A stretch of 64,000 bases of DNA from Parabacteroides bouchesdurhonensis. GTDB taxonomy: Bacteria > Bacteroidota > Bacteroidia > Bacteroidales > Tannerellaceae. Positions 61,923 to 64,000 of the stretch are shown in pieces. Below the pieces are notes generated by a model. It was not told where the DNA came from and did not search any database. It was given only the letters and a program-made list of their open reading frames with translations. Numbering within the stretch: position 1 is the first letter of the stretch; each line of letters opens with the position of its first letter. A program made the position numbers and the translations under genes. Location of the stretch: contig NZ_LT896588.1 in NCBI RefSeq assembly GCF_900186615.1, positions 3,480,311 through 3,544,310 of the forward strand, given 5' to 3'.

Positions 61923-63680
61923 TTATTCCTTTATATTTACTTGCAAACACAGTTCTTCCAACTGTGAATCGTCAATAACCGAAGGTGCATCCAGCATAAC
62001 ATCACGACCGGAATTATTTTTCGGGAACGCAATACAATCGCGGATAGAATCCAATCCTGCGAACAACGAAACCCAACGATCCAAACCGTAAGCCAATCCT
62101 CCATGAGGAGGAGCACCGTATTTAAAGGCATTCATCAGGAAGCCAAACTGTTCCTGAGCTCTTTCTTCCGTAAATCCAAGTAATCTAAACATTTTATCCT
62201 GTAATTGACTGTCATGAATACGGATAGAACCTCCACCCACTTCAACGCCATTGATAACCATATCGTAAGCACTGGCACGAACAGCTCCCGGATCTGTATC
62301 CAGCAATGGAATGTCTTCCGGTTTAGGAGAAGTAAACGGATGGTGCATTGCATAAAAACGCTGATCCTCCTCGTTCCATTCAAACAATGGAAAGTCGATC
62401 ACCCACAAACAAGCAAATTTATTCTTATCACGTAATCCCAGTTGATTACCCATTTCAAGACGCAATTCACAAAGTTGTTTACGGGTTTTCATGGCATCGT
62501 CACCTGAAAGTATCAATATTAAATCACCCGGTTTCGCTCCGAATGCATTCTTCATTTCCTGCAACGTTTCCTGAGGATAGAATTTATCAACGCTCGACTT
62601 AACATTCCCGTCTGCTTCCACACGGGCATAGACCAAACCTTTCGCTCCTATCTGAGAACGTTTTACAAACTCCGTTAACTGGTCTAATTGTTTGCGCGTA
62701 TATGAAGCTGCTCCTTCTGCGCAAATACCTCCAATATAAGCGGCATTATCAAATACAGAAAAGCCATATCCTTTCATTACATCCATCAACTCGACAAATT
62801 TCATACCGAAACGCAAATCGGGTTTGTCACTTCCATAATATTTCATGGCATCATGCCAAGTCATACGCTGAAACGGTTCTTTTATGGTAATGTCACGAAT
62901 GACTTTGAACAGATGCTTTGCCATCCCTTCAAAAGTGGTAATTATATCTTCTTGCTCAACGAAGCTCATTTCACAGTCAATCTGTGTAAACTCCGGCTGA
63001 CGGTCCGCACGCAAATCTTCGTCACGGAAACATTTTACGATCTGGAAATAGCGGTCGAAACCGGAAACCATCAATAATTGTTTCAACGTTTGCGGAGATT
63101 GGGGAAGTGCATAAAACTGTCCCGGATTCATACGGGAAGGAACAACAAAGTCACGTGCGCCTTCCGGCGTTGAATTAACAAGAACCGGCGTTTCCACTTC
63201 AAGGAAACCTTGCTTATCTAAATAATTACGTACTTCAAAAGCCATCTTGTGACGAAGTTCCAGATTAGCACGCACTACATTACGGCGTAAATCCAGATAA
63301 CGGTATTTCATGCGTAAGTCATCACCTCCATCTGTTTCATCTTCAATAGTAAACGGAGGAGTAATTGCAGAATTCAAAACAGTTAACTTTGAAACAATCA
63401 ATTCAATATCACCCGTAGGTATATGAGCATTCTTACTGGAACGTTCCCTTACTGTTCCTGTTACCTGGATAACATATTCGCGTCCCAGTTTATTCGCTTT
63501 TTCACAAAGAGAAGCATCTACTTCCTGATTAAATACCAACTGAGTTATGCCGTAACGGTCACGAATATCCACAAAAGTCATACCGCCCATTTTACGGGTT
63601 TTCTGTACCCATCCGGCTAAAGTAACAATAAGTCCTTCATCGGCCAGACGCAAGTCGCCACAAGTTCTCGTCCTGTACAT
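61923..63680 (-). CDS. aspS: Aspartyl-tRNA synthetase
   Basis: A 585-residue class IIb synthetase of bacterial type. It opens with the anticodon-binding OB fold ([16 protein letters not shown], then [19 protein letters not shown]). Class II motif 1 and the bacterial insertion follow, with motif 2 in [25 protein letters not shown] and motif 3 in [15 protein letters not shown]. It charges tRNA-Asp in the cytoplasm. It has a -7 box at 63785-63792 with a leader of about 100 nt, in which no T-box or riboswitch is recognised. Confidence 0.97.
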   Translation of the reverse strand: MYRTRTCGDLRLADEGLIVTLAGWVQKTRKMGGMTFVDIRDRYGITQLVFNQEVDASLCEKANKLGREYVIQVTGTVRERSSKNAHIPTGDIELIVSKLTVLNSAITPPFTIEDETDGGDDLRMKYRYLDLRRNVVRANLELRHKMAFEVRNYLDKQGFLEVETPVLVNSTPEGARDFVVPSRMNPGQFYALPQSPQTLKQLLMVSGFDRYFQIVKCFRDEDLRADRQPEFTQIDCEMSFVEQEDIITTFEGMAKHLFKVIRDITIKEPFQRMTWHDAMKYYGSDKPDLRFGMKFVELMDVMKGYGFSVFDNAAYIGGICAEGAASYTRKQLDQLTEFVKRSQIGAKGLVYARVEADGNVKSSVDKFYPQETLQEMKNAFGAKPGDLILILSGDDAMKTRKQLCELRLEMGNQLGLRDKNKFACLWVIDFPLFEWNEEDQRFYAMHHPFTSPKPEDIPLLDTDPGAVRASAYDMVINGVEVGGGSIRIHDSQLQDKMFRLLGFTEERAQEQFGFLMNAFKYGAPPHGGLAYGLDRWVSLFAGLDSIRDCIAFPKNNSGRDVMLDAPSVIDDSQLEELCLQVNIKE

Positions 63681-63784
63681 CTTTGATTTATCTATTTAAT
63701 TTTGAATACATACTAAACAGGTTACCTGATAATAAATAACCTCTCCTACCGCAAGCAAACCATATAAAGAGCAAACGGCAGCTG

Positions 63785-63792
63785 CAAAGATA
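63785..63792 (-). promoter_or_regulatory. -7 box of aspS
   Basis: TATCTTTG on the minus strand, about 105 bp before the aspS ATG. It matches TAnnTTTG. Confidence 0.4.
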
Positions 63793-63929
63793 TACATTAT
63801 AATAATATTATTATTCATTGCTTATTATTAATTTCGAACGAACATTTAATACTTTATATTAAAGTCCGGATAAGAAGTTTTGAACCTGATTATGTTTTTT
63901 ACTGTTATTTACTCATAAACAAACAAACA

Positions 63930-64000
63930 ATGAAAATCATATTATCCATATTCATTTTCATAATAATGATTCCTTTCAATGCATTTTCACAGGAACATAA
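63930..64000 (+). CDS. N-terminus of an exported protein, cut by the window edge
   Basis: ATG at 63930 opens 23 codons that form a signal peptide: MKIILSIFIFIIMIPFN then AFSQEH, with a cleavage site likely after FS. Nothing past residue 23 is in the window, so the product cannot be named. It is divergent from aspS. Confidence 0.65.
   Translation, partial: MKIILSIFIFIIMIPFNAFSQEH

Noticed and set aside
1-64000. tRNA, rRNA, tmRNA, insertion sequences or prophage genes
   Set aside because: I looked for conserved tRNA arms, transposase motifs and integrase motifs and found none that could be supported.

Overview
The window looks like chromosomal DNA of a gut Bacteroidales bacterium, of Parabacteroides or Bacteroides type. 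Four things support this: a SusC/SusD pair, GH92 and GH78 glycosidases next to a rhamnose catabolic operon, many upstream boxes of the Bacteroidetes -7 form TAnnTTTG instead of an E. coli-type -10, and a Rho factor with the long disordered insertion typical of the group. I saw no tRNA, rRNA, insertion sequence, phage gene or CRISPR array. Most of the window is AT-rich, but the stretch at about 33-39 kb is clearly GC-richer.

Layout. 1-431: 5' part of a potA-type ABC ATPase. 635-6331: a three-gene RND efflux operon (TolC-like, adaptor, pump). 6497-7750: a PagL/acyloxyacyl-hydrolase-like barrel. 7751-8635: an unusual gap with a dyad-repeat array and two micro-ORFs, each overlapped at its 3' end by a hairpin. 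8636-14084: M28 peptidase, a 53-residue unknown protein, a HAD phosphatase, tatA-tatC, fabD and an unknown membrane protein. 14181-19300: an isolated SusC/SusD pair. 19543-24444: bamD-rpoZ-DUF4293, paaK-ACT and a beta-propeller lipoprotein. 24808-30216: a second RND efflux operon. 30278-31243: a membrane-anchored NUC1 nuclease.

31443-42821 is one long minus-strand L-rhamnose operon. It encodes rhamnulokinase, isomerase, permease and aldolase, followed by three GH78-type alpha-L-rhamnosidases. A divergent AraC-family regulator (42978) probably controls it. The glycosidases release rhamnose outside the cytoplasm, RhaT imports it, and RhaA-RhaB-RhaD turn it into dihydroxyacetone phosphate and lactaldehyde. 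An orphan soluble GAF-PAS histidine kinase follows, then a GH92 alpha-mannosidase pair (45762-50426), then an ABC exporter made of an ATPase and two paralogous FtsX-type permeases (50644-56177). The right end holds housekeeping genes: rho, tilS, a zinc-ribbon coiled-coil protein, a Nif3-family protein and aspS. The start of a secreted protein runs off the edge.

The most striking signal not explained by genes is a set of intergenic arrays of short dyads. Each unit is 14-17 bp and recurs every 21-23 bp. Arrays occur at 7.9, 24.6, 36.4 and 53.0 kb, with a two-unit version at 56.3 kb. The architecture is constant while the sequence changes from locus to locus, except that the 24.6 and 53.0 kb arrays share one sequence. 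The 36.4 kb array runs through the stop codon of a rhamnosidase gene and encodes its last ~36 residues.
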